Of a stretch of 64,000 nt of DNA, positions 18,771 through 28,488 are shown one piece after another. How positions within the stretch are numbered: the stretch's first letter is position 1; the number at the start of each line of letters is the position of its first letter. Source of the stretch: DATJHM01 sp035493895 (GTDB lineage Bacteria; Chloroflexota; Ktedonobacteria; Ktedonobacterales; Ktedonobacteraceae). Under the pieces are notes generated by a model. That model was not told the origin of the DNA. It made no database searches and was given only the letters and a program-made list of their open reading frames with translations. The DNA is taken from positions 1 to 64,000 of the forward strand of contig DATJHM010000261.1 in assembly GCA_035493895.1 (NCBI GenBank), given 5' to 3'. The translations under genes were made by a program, and so were the position numbers.

Positions 18771-18807
18771 CGCCGGAGACCTGTCTGCACATCACAGATC
18801 TCCGGCG
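18771..18807. terminator. Hairpin between convergent nrdR and cNMP-domain gene
   Basis: CGCCGGAGACCTG pairs with CAGATCTCCGGCG (12 of 13 positions). It lies between convergent genes; no T-run. Confidence 0.5.
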
Positions 18808-18877
18808 TAGCGACAATTCTTGACGGCCCCATCGCCTCAACGATCACAAAACGGCGAAGTTCTTGCCTCCACTGGCT

Positions 18878-19306
18878 TTATTCGAAACGACGCTCCTCCG
18901 CCTTACGCAAACGACGGCTTAATACGGCCAGCATCTTCAAGGCAATATCGGGATGCGCACGCAAAATACCACGAAACTCCCAGACCGGTAGCACCAATGC
19001 CGTCACTTCTTCGCTGGCGGTGACCGTAGCCGATCGTGGCCATTCGTCGAGCAACGCCATCTCACCCACGACATCCCCTGCCCCCAGCACGGCAATCTCT
19101 TCCTCTGCACGATCAGGATTATAGGCAATGGTCACACGCACTCTTCCAGCTTCAATGATATAGAGACCTACCCCTGTATCCCCTTGCGAAAAGATGGTTG
19201 TTCCTGCACTATATGTCCGCTTCTGGCAATTCTTCGCGAGCAACTGAAGCTCTTTTTTATCGAGGGTTGAAAATAGGTCAACACGAGCAAGGGCTTCTTC
19301 GTTCAT
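18878..19306 (-). CDS. Stand-alone cyclic-nucleotide-binding domain protein
   Basis: 142 residues covering a Crp/cNMP-binding jelly roll: LFSTLDKKELQLLAKNC, then GTTIFSQGDTGVGLYIIEAGRV, then the phosphate-binding cassette GEMALLDEWPRSATV with its Arg. No DNA-binding HTH follows, so it is not a Crp-type regulator by itself. Partner unknown. Confidence 0.88.
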   Translation of the reverse strand: MNEEALARVDLFSTLDKKELQLLAKNCQKRTYSAGTTIFSQGDTGVGLYIIEAGRVRVTIAYNPDRAEEEIAVLGAGDVVGEMALLDEWPRSATVTASEEVTALVLPVWEFRGILRAHPDIALKMLAVLSRRLRKAEERRFE

Positions 19307-19612
19307 ACTTTTCTCCTTATTCCTGGCACATCCGTATGCGTCAAAGGTGACGGGCTTTTGCCTACTTTCTTTCTTTCGGCAAGTGGCCCTATTTTATCAC
19401 AATCATCTCTCCGGGTCATCCCAACAATTTTCAGGCGCAGACAAGCAACGCCTCTATAAAGATGATAGGCAGAAGCTCCACGAGCGCGGCTCTTTTGACT
19501 TTCTTGCCCCCACGCACTACAATGGTCATAGCATACGAACCAATAGACCGATACTCACATCAAGATTTATATGAAGACTCGCCCTGTAGTTGAGTCTAAG
19601 GATAGATGTTTT
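19307..19612. other. Intergenic region with a degenerate copy of the 24-bp motif
   Basis: Positions 19434-19457 read GGCGCAGACAAGCAACG then CCTCTAT, a copy of the intergenic 24-bp motif with about three changes. No gene seen. Confidence 0.5.
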
Positions 19613-21853
19613 ATGACGACGCAGGACCAAGAGAAGCGCGAAAATGATCGTCTGTTAGCCACGAGACGACAACAGGCTGGTCTGGAGGCCTATCAGGAAG
19701 GAAAGCTTGAAAAGGCTTCGGAAGCCTTTGGCGATGCTGAAATCCGTTTCCGTCTCATCGGCGATTATAAGCAGGCTGGTGATAGTCGTACTCTCCTCGC
19801 TGAAGTACAACGCGAGATGAATAAGTTTGAACAGGCTATCAGCAGCTATCAACGAGCTTCACGTCTGTACCACGACGCAAACGCCACGCTGCAAGAGGCA
19901 AATAGCGCTCTCTCCATAGGACATATCGAACGACAACTGGCTCACCTGGATCGTGCACAGGATGCCTACATACAGGCACAACATCTCTATCGCACACAAC
20001 ATTACGCTCTGGGTCTGGGGAATGCCGCTTTAGCACTTGGGCATCTGGAGCTGCAACGCGGCAATACCGAATATGCAGCACAGCAGTATGAGGAGGCTAT
20101 TCGCCATTTCCGCGAGGCCAATGACGTGATTAACGAGGCCGACGCCAGACGCAGCTTTGGCGATATCCTCCGCCTCTCTCGCCACTTCTCCGAAGCCGAA
20201 GCAAACTATCAGCGCGCACTGGAAGTGTATCGCAATGCCCTCGACCACTATGGCTCCGCCGATGCGCTGCTTGGCCTGGGCCATATTTATCTCGATCAGG
20301 AACGCCTGGATGAGGCTTCTCAAGCTTTTACTGAAGCGCTCACCCTCGCCAATACCATCGAATATGAGCTTGGTCAGGCCGATGCCAATATTGGGATGGC
20401 CGCTATCATGTTTCAACAAAGCAGCGTTGATCAAGCATTGATAGGTGCACAATCAGCATTACAACTCTATACAGATCAGCATAATGCGTTAGGGACGGCC
20501 CATGCGAATCGCTTTCTGGCTGAAATTCATTTGCGCCGTGGTCAGCCCTCGTACGCAAATTCGCTGATGGAACGAGCGTTGCGTACCTATAAAGCCAGCG
20601 CGTATAAAGTCGGTCAGGCCGAAGCGACGGTGGGATTAGGTGAGATTCAGTTTCGCCGTGGCTTCTTAGATCGCGCCACTCAGACCTTGAACGAAGCGCG
20701 CAATCAGGCCCGTCAACTCCACAATGCGCTGGTCGAGGGGCGTGCGCTGCTCAATAGCGGAGATATTTATTATCAACAGGGACAATTGGGACAGGCTCGC
20801 GGGGTATACAATGATGCTCTGGAGCATTTTTCCACGCTGGGAGTCGAGGTCACAGCACGCGATCTTGCACAACTCGAGGTGCGGCTGGCACGTATTGCGC
20901 TGCTGACCGGCGACATGAAAGAGGTCGCCGATCACCTTGCCAGCGCGACGCAGCACGCGCAGAGAAATCCCCTCGCAGCCCAGATTGCCACGCAGATTGC
21001 CCTCGTACAGGGTCAATATCTCTTATTACAGGGTGATTTTCAGGTCGCAGATGAACACTTCACCCGGGCACGGACACAGGCGGAGAGTCTGCAACAGCCA
21101 CTTCAAGCCGCCGAGGCCGAGCTGGGTCTCGCACAGGCTCAGCTCGAGCGCCTGGAGCTTGAGGCGGCACAACACAATTTCCTTGAGGCGGGGCGGCAGT
21201 ATCAACTGATTGAGAGCGTGAATGGAGATGGTCTTGCGGTGCTCGGCGTGGCTCAGATCAATATGGGTCGCCAGCAATGGGAAGAGGCCAGCGAGAATTG
21301 CGAAGCCGCCATCACCCGCTTTACCCAGTCCGATGATCAGCTTGGCCTGGCCGATGCCTTCCTCACACGTGGGCTGGCACATCGCGGAAATGATGAGATC
21401 GATGCGGCACTCGCCGATTTTGAAGAGGCGCTCCGTCTGTATCATCAGCAGCGTCGTCCGCTGGGCGTCATCGATATTCGTTCCGCCAGGGCCGGGATCT
21501 ACTTCCTGCGTGGTGAGCTTGAGCGCGCCCACGATGAGCAGACCAGAGCAATTACGCAGGTTGAGCGTGTGATGAAGAGCTTCAGCACGCCGCAGCAGTG
21601 GCGTACGTTCCTCCAGCAATACGCCGATCTCTATGCGCAAGCCGCCATTACCGATCTGCGTTTTCAGCAGGAGGAAGATGCACGGAAACTGCTGCAAGAT
21701 TTCTTGCAAATTGCCGGTCCACAACAATTACAGGCCAGCCTTACAACCTACCTTGCGGATATTCCAACGAGCGATGAAAGCTTGAGCGAGGCGGAACTTC
21801 AGGCTCAGCAAGGATTGGTACGAAAAATAGAACAGTTACGCAAACAGCTGTAA
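19613..21853 (+). CDS. Large tetratricopeptide-repeat protein
   Basis: 746 residues made nearly throughout of TPR units of about 40 residues (for example AYQEGKLEKASEAFGDAE, ANYQRALEVYRNALDHYGSA, DAFLTRGLAHRGNDEIDAAL). No enzyme domain, HTH or membrane segment is seen, so it is a soluble scaffold for protein contacts. The repeats carry many Leu/Ala/Gln-rich helices and end with a coiled-coil-like LQAQQGLVRKIEQLRKQL. ATG 19613 has AAGGA about 10 nt upstream; ATG 19571 has no binding site. Two unrecognised genes follow on the same strand. Confidence 0.85.
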   Translation: MTTQDQEKRENDRLLATRRQQAGLEAYQEGKLEKASEAFGDAEIRFRLIGDYKQAGDSRTLLAEVQREMNKFEQAISSYQRASRLYHDANATLQEANSALSIGHIERQLAHLDRAQDAYIQAQHLYRTQHYALGLGNAALALGHLELQRGNTEYAAQQYEEAIRHFREANDVINEADARRSFGDILRLSRHFSEAEANYQRALEVYRNALDHYGSADALLGLGHIYLDQERLDEASQAFTEALTLANTIEYELGQADANIGMAAIMFQQSSVDQALIGAQSALQLYTDQHNALGTAHANRFLAEIHLRRGQPSYANSLMERALRTYKASAYKVGQAEATVGLGEIQFRRGFLDRATQTLNEARNQARQLHNALVEGRALLNSGDIYYQQGQLGQARGVYNDALEHFSTLGVEVTARDLAQLEVRLARIALLTGDMKEVADHLASATQHAQRNPLAAQIATQIALVQGQYLLLQGDFQVADEHFTRARTQAESLQQPLQAAEAELGLAQAQLERLELEAAQHNFLEAGRQYQLIESVNGDGLAVLGVAQINMGRQQWEEASENCEAAITRFTQSDDQLGLADAFLTRGLAHRGNDEIDAALADFEEALRLYHQQRRPLGVIDIRSARAGIYFLRGELERAHDEQTRAITQVERVMKSFSTPQQWRTFLQQYADLYAQAAITDLRFQQEEDARKLLQDFLQIAGPQQLQASLTTYLADIPTSDESLSEAELQAQQGLVRKIEQLRKQL

Positions 21854-22128
21854 GTAACGTTTGTCGTGGGAGGAACCCGGGCGCAGGCAAGCAGCATGAG
21901 CACGATAATTACGATGTCGATAATTATTGGTGTTGATGCAAAGGTCTAGCTGGTGAAACATTACTTATTGCAATGCAATGACTTTCTGACTTATGATTAT
22001 AGTAGCTATGCGGCATGTATAATCTCAGGATGTAATCAAAAGAGAACACAGGTTCGTCAAAAGAGCTGGCAGATGCCATAGGCAATGACCAGAGGCTGAA
22101 GGCAAACCTTTGAGAGGATGATCTAGTT

Positions 22129-22908
22129 ATGGGTATGCAATTCTTACGTGGGAATCCACAGGCACCAAAGGGCCATGCGATCTTTATCGCACGGAGCTCA
22201 AGCGATCCTCGCACGGTCTTTTGTACATATTGTCTGGTCCCCCCGATCCCTATGTCGCTGGCTAAATATCTTCCGCCACTCTTTGCCGCGCAGATTCCGG
22301 CTGAAGAACTGGGTGATGCAGGCAGTATTGCAGGTATGCCCATACCGCCAATGCTTGAGGAGGCTTTCAATCTCGAACATTTACAGCAACTTGCTGAACG
22401 GCGAGATGATGATCTGTGCGACATTGGGACCGTCAATACGCGCGACGAGGTAGGACGCATGCAAATGGCAAACCTGAGTAGCCAGGAATACGCACAACTC
22501 TATGCAACCTACATTGCCTCGGTGCCCGAGACACCCTCCCCCTCTTCCGCAGGCGTGTTAGGCGAGCCGATCGCGCTCGATGATCTGGATGCCGACGAAC
22601 TTTTGCTCGAAACGATGCCTGATCGTCAGAAGCTCGCTGAACTGGGCAAGCTCATTGGCACCGCCCGCTATGCCATTGGTGGACATGATACGACGCTCTT
22701 ACAGGAAACGCAGCGCAACATGCAACGCATCGCGCGCCGTCTGCCGGAGAAGTATCGCGGCAACGAGTTGATCGCCGCCGCGGCCAATGCTGAAGAACAG
22801 GGCGCGCGTCTGGCTGAGCTATATTTAAGCCGGGCCTATAAATTGCTAAATGAAGAATACGCCGAAATTCCTGGTATCGAACGCGCCATTCGCGATTTAC
22901 AGAAATAG
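22129..22908 (+). CDS. Hypothetical protein, 259 residues
   Basis: Not recognised. The N-terminal half contains FIARSSSDPRTVFCTYCLVPPIPMSLAKYLPPLF and suggests a folded domain. The C-terminal half is helical and Ala/Glu-rich (RNMQRIARRLPEKYRGNELIAAAANAEEQGARLAELYL). No signal peptide or membrane segment. It stands 275 bp after the TPR gene and 66 bp before the next gene, so it probably shares a transcript with the latter. Confidence 0.7.
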   Translation: MGMQFLRGNPQAPKGHAIFIARSSSDPRTVFCTYCLVPPIPMSLAKYLPPLFAAQIPAEELGDAGSIAGMPIPPMLEEAFNLEHLQQLAERRDDDLCDIGTVNTRDEVGRMQMANLSSQEYAQLYATYIASVPETPSPSSAGVLGEPIALDDLDADELLLETMPDRQKLAELGKLIGTARYAIGGHDTTLLQETQRNMQRIARRLPEKYRGNELIAAAANAEEQGARLAELYLSRAYKLLNEEYAEIPGIERAIRDLQK

Positions 22909-22974
22909 TCGGCGTATCTGCTATATACGTATCATACGTATCCCGTACTTATTCATTGAGGAGTTATTTATTTT

Positions 22975-24414
22975 ATGACAGCCGTCGAAATGGGAGTAGA
23001 CCTCTCTTCCTTCATTCAAGTTTTAGTGTCTGGAGATAAAAACCGCATCATTGCTGCGGCCCGCGCTCATTTACAACAGGGCGAGCTTGCTGACATATTG
23101 ATTGGTCGCCTTGCACTGCTCGCGACCCTGGGTGATCCCGATGGACATGCCACGACGACACTGGGAGCGGCGGCGATGCTCAGCCGTCTCCTTCACTTCG
23201 TACCAGATCCATTGACACCCACGACCGCACTTGAAGAACGCGCCCTCCCGCTCTTTGCGCAGGCACTCTTTGTCGCGGCACCCGCGATCCAGGCAGGCAA
23301 TCAGCGAGCACTTGAGATACCAGAACCCTTCTTTCCCAGTGGCCTGCGTGAGGGGCAAAGCGTCGAAAGCGCACTCCATGACGCAGTTTTCAACAACGAT
23401 ATGCTCCTCACAGAGCGGCTACTCTTTGGGCTCTATGGAACAGGAGCCGACTATCGTACACTCCAGGTACGCACGTATGACAGCATAGCCACCACCTTCC
23501 AGAATGGCGGGCACCCGCTGATATTTGCCGTACGAGGCTTTCAGGTGCTCGATGCGGTCGAATGGGGCGATCGTGCGCCAGCGATTATCCACTGGATTGC
23601 CCCACACTTGCCACTTCGTCCGAACTCGGACGAGCCAGAGTGGGTTCAGCCTCTGCGCAGCTACGTGGATAAAGTGCTCAATGATGTCAAAAAAATTCGC
23701 ATACGCCTCGCGCTTCCCAAAAACGCAAACGCGCTTCCTTTACGCCAGATCATTACCAATGAGACCGATGCCACGAAGGTCTGTCAGGGAGTCTACGATG
23801 CCCTGATCACGAACGGAGCATCCCCCAGGGCGGTTGCGTCCGTCATCGCCCTGGCCGCAGCCGACATTCTCCTCCAGATAGACGACACCGATCGCGAGCT
23901 CTTCATCCATGCCGCCCACGGCCTGCTCTTCGCCTCTGCGGTTCGTACTATCTTCCAGCAGGTACAGGATGTGGATGTGCTACCGCTCCTCTTTACCTCT
24001 GCGGCGTATGTCAGTGCTCTGCATCAGGAAATTTCTGCGCATCCGAGCAGCCATAAGGCATCGGCACCTGCCGCCCCGCGTGTCGTGGGTGGCGGTCTCG
24101 TCGCGACCTCACTTCTGGACACGCTCGCAGGACAACTGGCCGGGAAAGATTATGCGGACGCTTTCACCAGCGCTCATCGTTACCTGAGCGTTGGCTACGA
24201 TGCGCGCGCCCTCTTCGCCACCATTGCCCTGTCCGCGGCAAAAATAGACGCTTCCGGCGATCAAGGCCATGCATTGCAGATCGTGCAGGCAGCCAGTGAT
24301 GCATTCTTGCTCTGGCCGGACGATCTCAAAGAGACCAGCCTGGACACGCTGGTACAGATCGCCATTCGTGCTGCACTCTATGGTGAACGCGATCCCTTAC
24401 TGGCACAATTGTAA
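22975..24414 (+). CDS. Hypothetical helical protein, 479 residues
   Basis: Not recognised. It is rich in Ala/Leu helices through its length with several acidic and His-containing motifs (LHFVPDPLTP, DVEWGDRAPAIIHWIAPHLP-like stretches, TSAHRYLSVGYDARALFA). No transmembrane segment or signal. GAGGAG lies 12 nt before the ATG. Follows the 259-residue protein by 66 bp; function unknown. Confidence 0.72.
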   Translation: MTAVEMGVDLSSFIQVLVSGDKNRIIAAARAHLQQGELADILIGRLALLATLGDPDGHATTTLGAAAMLSRLLHFVPDPLTPTTALEERALPLFAQALFVAAPAIQAGNQRALEIPEPFFPSGLREGQSVESALHDAVFNNDMLLTERLLFGLYGTGADYRTLQVRTYDSIATTFQNGGHPLIFAVRGFQVLDAVEWGDRAPAIIHWIAPHLPLRPNSDEPEWVQPLRSYVDKVLNDVKKIRIRLALPKNANALPLRQIITNETDATKVCQGVYDALITNGASPRAVASVIALAAADILLQIDDTDRELFIHAAHGLLFASAVRTIFQQVQDVDVLPLLFTSAAYVSALHQEISAHPSSHKASAPAAPRVVGGGLVATSLLDTLAGQLAGKDYADAFTSAHRYLSVGYDARALFATIALSAAKIDASGDQGHALQIVQAASDAFLLWPDDLKETSLDTLVQIAIRAALYGERDPLLAQL

Positions 24415-24520
24415 GTGCACCTGAACATCTGGAGCATCTCCCGCAATGCTTGTCAATACTGGCAACTGACGAGAGATGCTCTCGTGTTTTCTCTTTGTTT
24501 TATGGAAGGGAATGCGCATC

Positions 24521-26239
24521 ATGGGCTTTCATCGTATGCCAACCCGGCTGCTCCTCCCAATGCTCTTTCTAGCGTTCGTGCTCACATCATGTGATCTATT
24601 CGGAGGAAATACTGTCAATCAGGCCAAATTGGTCAAAGCGCCAGCGAACGAACAAACCTATACCGTACCCGTAGCCAATGTCGCCGATTTTGACACCCTC
24701 GATCCAGCACTGGCCCACGATACCACCTCCACCAGAGCCATCCAGATGATGTACACCGGTCTGGTGCAACTCAACGATTCCCTGCAAGTACAGCCTCAGC
24801 TTGCCAGTTCCTGGGAACAAAGCGCTGACGGCCTCACATGGACCTTTCATCTGAAGCCAAATCTCGAATTCAGTGATGGCACCCCGTTAACCTCCGCAGA
24901 TGTTGCCTTTAGCCTGGATCGCGCACTCGCGCCCGCCACAAAATCGACGGTTGCGCCACTCTATCTTGGCCTGCTCAAAGATGCAAACCTGCTCATGGCC
25001 GGTCGTATTCCGACATTAATTGGAGACAGCATTCTCATACCCGATCCAAATACCGTAGTTCTGATCACCAGTAAACGCGCCAGCTATTTTCTGAGCATGC
25101 TGACCATGACCTGCGCATATGTGGTCGAAAAAAGTCTGGTAACGAAATATGGTGCACAATTTACTGACCACTTAACAGAAGGTGGTAGCAGCGGGCCATT
25201 CAGGGTCTCCCGCTATACGCATGGGCAGGAGCTCGATTTTGTGCCCAATGCGCATTATTATGATGCGCGACCTCAACTTCAGCGCGTCTCATTTATCTTT
25301 TACAATACGACAAACGATGCATATCAAGCCTATCTGGGCGGGAAAGTGGATACAACGGATGTGCCCCTCGCAGCGGTCAGCAAGGATCGAACGCGAAAAG
25401 ACGTTCATCAGATACCACAGTTATGGACCAATTATTACACCATGAATTACCTTGTAAAGCCCTTTAATAATATTCACATTCGTCAGGCCTTTGCCCTCGC
25501 CATCGACAAAACAGCCCTCGCCCGGACAGTCTGGCAGGGAACCGTTTTGCCAACAAATCATATCGTGCCACAGGGCATGCCAGGCTATAATCCACAACTC
25601 AAAGGACCAGATGGCACACAAAATCTTAGCGGCAACGCCAGCAAAGCCCAGGCACTCTTACAACAGGGACTGAAAGAAGAGGGCATGACCACATTGCCAG
25701 CCATTACGCTCACCTATGGCACAGACGTTCCCCATTTGAATACCGAGGTTTCCGCGCTAATACAAATGTGGCAAAAAGTGCTGAACGTCACGGTCACCAG
25801 CAAGACCGTCACCTATGACACGCTGCTCGATCAGGTGACGGCGAGCACGAACAATAGCAAGGGCCTGCAATTCTGGGCGCTCTCCTGGGTCGGCGAATAT
25901 CCCGATCCGCAAGATTGGCTTTCTCTCCAATTTGGTCAGGGAACCCCCTATAATAATATGAACTATGGACAGAACAGCAGCTCGACAGCCACGCAACAAC
26001 AGGCAACACAGCAATTGCTCGCATCCGCAGACAGCATGGAGTTGGGGCAATCGCGCCTGCGCACCTATCAGCAGGCAGAGCAACAACTGGTCAATGATGT
26101 CGCCTGGCTCCCCATCGGGCAGGTCACCGCAACCTTTTTGCGCTCACCGAACATCGTCGGCTTCGTGGACAATGCGCAGGGCATGATCCCGCCAGACGAC
26201 TGGAGCCGCATCTATCGGATGACATTGAGCAATGCATAA
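24521..26239 (+). CDS. ABC transporter substrate-binding lipoprotein (SBP_bac_5), paralog 1
   Basis: 572 residues of the oligopeptide/dipeptide/nickel receptor family. Lipobox LTSC lies near residue 27, so it is lipid-anchored outside the membrane. Family blocks: DTLDPALAHDTTST, TWTFHLKPNLEFSDGTPLTSADV, IHIRQAFALAIDKTALA, WVGEYPDPQDWL. ATG 24521 is preferred because GGAAGGG is 10 nt upstream; ATG 24512 would be only 1 nt from it. First of four paralogs around one permease set; the ligand is not predictable. Confidence 0.9.
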   Translation: MGFHRMPTRLLLPMLFLAFVLTSCDLFGGNTVNQAKLVKAPANEQTYTVPVANVADFDTLDPALAHDTTSTRAIQMMYTGLVQLNDSLQVQPQLASSWEQSADGLTWTFHLKPNLEFSDGTPLTSADVAFSLDRALAPATKSTVAPLYLGLLKDANLLMAGRIPTLIGDSILIPDPNTVVLITSKRASYFLSMLTMTCAYVVEKSLVTKYGAQFTDHLTEGGSSGPFRVSRYTHGQELDFVPNAHYYDARPQLQRVSFIFYNTTNDAYQAYLGGKVDTTDVPLAAVSKDRTRKDVHQIPQLWTNYYTMNYLVKPFNNIHIRQAFALAIDKTALARTVWQGTVLPTNHIVPQGMPGYNPQLKGPDGTQNLSGNASKAQALLQQGLKEEGMTTLPAITLTYGTDVPHLNTEVSALIQMWQKVLNVTVTSKTVTYDTLLDQVTASTNNSKGLQFWALSWVGEYPDPQDWLSLQFGQGTPYNNMNYGQNSSSTATQQQATQQLLASADSMELGQSRLRTYQQAEQQLVNDVAWLPIGQVTATFLRSPNIVGFVDNAQGMIPPDDWSRIYRMTLSNA

Positions 26240-26486
26240 GACGGAGATATGATTGGAGCAATTTTTTTGCGAGGATTTTTTCCTTGTGAGATTTGTTCAC
26301 ATATCGACGTATTAAAGTATGTTCGTTGTTTCCAGTAGCTCACCTTCTCTTCTGTGCCAGAGAAGAGGAATATAAGGTGATGGGTAGAACTTGCTACCCT
26401 CATAAGAGGGATCGACTCCCTATTACAATACTATCTTTGGCTATTTTTGGTTTTTCTATGTTGATTCTGACAGGAGAACTCAATTT

Positions 26487-28187
26487 ATGCAATCCCGCAA
26501 AAAATTTGTTTTCGGGTTCCTGCCGCTTTTAATGAGTGCCCTTGTGCTTGCACTCGCTGCCTGTGGTAGTAGCGGTGCTGCTACACCCAGCCAGACAAGC
26601 AGCAAAGCGCCTGAAAACAAGCAGATCATGCGCTATCCAGTCGTAGGCGACATCGCAACCTTTGATCCAGCCCTCGTCCAGGATACCGACTCCAATTTCC
26701 CGATACAGGCGGTATTTACCGGACTGGTCTCGCTCAATGACCAGCTTGCCGTCCAGCCACAGCTCGCCCAGAGCTGGCAAATCTCGCCTGACGGCCTGAC
26801 CTATACCTTCAAACTGAAGCCAAATCTCAAGTTCAGTGATGGTACGCCTCTGACTTCGCAGGATGTTATCTACAGCATTAATCGCACTATCCTGCCAGCA
26901 ACCAAGTCTCCTGTAAGCTATTATCTGTCTCAAATCAAAGACTTCGATAAAGCTAGCGCAGGCAAAATCCCCACGCTGATCGGTGATAGCCTTCTGGCTC
27001 CTGATCCTCAGACAGTAGTTATCAAGCTTGGCCAACCGGGAGCCTTCTTCCTGGAGGCCCTGACCTATCCGACCTCTTATGTGGTCAACCAGAAGCTCAT
27101 CAACAAGTATGGCGCTTCCTGGACCGATCATGAGGCCGAAGGAGCTGGCGACGGTCCTTTCAAGGTTCAAAGCTACTCGCACACAACCGGCATTCAACTG
27201 GTTCGCAACGACAACTACTATGGCAAGCAATCCCAGATTGCACAGCTCACCATTCCTTTCTACACCGATCAGGATGGCATGTACAAGGCCTATCAGGCAA
27301 AACAGATCGACTACACCCCGGTGCCCCCTGCTGAAATCGCTAACGCGAAAAGCATGGCAGGCTACCAGAATGTGTCGTTGCTCGTTATTCGCTACCTCTC
27401 GCTGAACTACCTGAGCAAGCCGTTCGACAATATCAAGATCCGTCAGGCCTTTGCGCTGGCAGTGAACAAAGATATCATCGTACAGACCGCGATGCATGGG
27501 GCGTTCACAGCAACGAACCATATTATTCCAAAAGGTATGCCAGGCTATAACGCCGCGTTGACAGGACCTGATGGCGTTGCATCTACTGCTGGTAATCCCA
27601 CAATGGCCAAGCAGCTTCTCCAGGAAGGGATGAAAGAAGAGGGCATAACCAAGCTACCCCCTCTCACCCTGACCTATTATCCACGCAACCAGCAGTTTAA
27701 AGATGCGCTGACCGCCGTCACGCAGATGTGGTCCACCGTTCTCGGCGCAACCGTCAAAGTCAATATCGTAGCGCGTGCCCAGTTGCTGACACTGGAAAAT
27801 GCCACCACCAATAATGCCAAAGGTCTCCAGATCTGGCAGGCTGGTTGGAGTGCAGACTATCCCGATCCGCAGGACTGGCTGAGCACCTTCTTCGAAAAAG
27901 GCTCTGACTATAACCAGTTCAACTATGGTCAGAACCCCACCAGCGCCGCGACCGAGCAGCAGGCTGTTCAGGATACCCTGGTACAGGCTGACAAGGCCAG
28001 CGACAACACCCAGAGAATGAAACTGTATAACGACGCCGAACAGAAGATCATCAATGATGTGGGCTGGCTGCCACTGTGGCAGGAGAATCAGCAGACGCTG
28101 GTTCGCCCGACCGTCCACGGTATGATCCTGAACGCACAGTTGATCATTCCACCAGATGACTGGGGCAACATCTACATCACCCAGTAG
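26487..28187 (+). CDS. ABC transporter substrate-binding lipoprotein (SBP_bac_5), paralog 2
   Basis: 566 residues with lipobox LAAC near residue 26 followed by a short Ser/Gly spacer. Same blocks as the neighbouring paralogs: IATFDPALVQDTDSNFP, YTFKLKPNLKFSDGTPLTSQDV, IKIRQAFALAVNKDII, WSADYPDPQDWLS. CAGGAGAA lies 8 nt before the ATG. It is followed by a strong intrinsic terminator, so it is likely expressed apart from paralog 3. Confidence 0.92.
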   Translation: MQSRKKFVFGFLPLLMSALVLALAACGSSGAATPSQTSSKAPENKQIMRYPVVGDIATFDPALVQDTDSNFPIQAVFTGLVSLNDQLAVQPQLAQSWQISPDGLTYTFKLKPNLKFSDGTPLTSQDVIYSINRTILPATKSPVSYYLSQIKDFDKASAGKIPTLIGDSLLAPDPQTVVIKLGQPGAFFLEALTYPTSYVVNQKLINKYGASWTDHEAEGAGDGPFKVQSYSHTTGIQLVRNDNYYGKQSQIAQLTIPFYTDQDGMYKAYQAKQIDYTPVPPAEIANAKSMAGYQNVSLLVIRYLSLNYLSKPFDNIKIRQAFALAVNKDIIVQTAMHGAFTATNHIIPKGMPGYNAALTGPDGVASTAGNPTMAKQLLQEGMKEEGITKLPPLTLTYYPRNQQFKDALTAVTQMWSTVLGATVKVNIVARAQLLTLENATTNNAKGLQIWQAGWSADYPDPQDWLSTFFEKGSDYNQFNYGQNPTSAATEQQAVQDTLVQADKASDNTQRMKLYNDAEQKIINDVGWLPLWQENQQTLVRPTVHGMILNAQLIIPPDDWGNIYITQ

Positions 28188-28201
28188 GATCTGAAAGAAA
28201 A

Positions 28202-28247
28202 GGGGGAAAAGAAGAAACGTCCTGTTTCTTCTTTCCCTCCCTCTTTT
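28202..28247 (+). terminator. Intrinsic terminator after receptor paralog 2
   Basis: A long stem, GGGAAAAGAAGAAAC pairing with GTTTCTTCTTTCCC with one bulge, around loop GTCCT, is followed by CTCCCTCTTTTT. Confidence 0.75.
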
Positions 28248-28488
28248 TCAGTCACATGAGGTAGAGCAGAATAATGGGCGTAATCACGACCATAAATCCA
28301 TGCACAATACGTTCATTGAGTTGAGGATGGAACCTCATTTGAGCGGGGAGCAACGACTTCAGAGGCTGAGGTTGAAAAGAAGCTTACCAATTGTAGTACA
28401 ATCAAGCAGCCTTATTTTTAAGGGAACCGTTGCCCATTCATAACTTATTGTCCAACATAACCCTTATTTCTATTTAGGAGAAGTCAGG

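Noticed and set aside
26529..27521. A 330-residue minus-strand frame opposite receptor paralog 2
   Set aside because: Antisense to a clear SBP_bac_5 gene and without a known motif or binding site.
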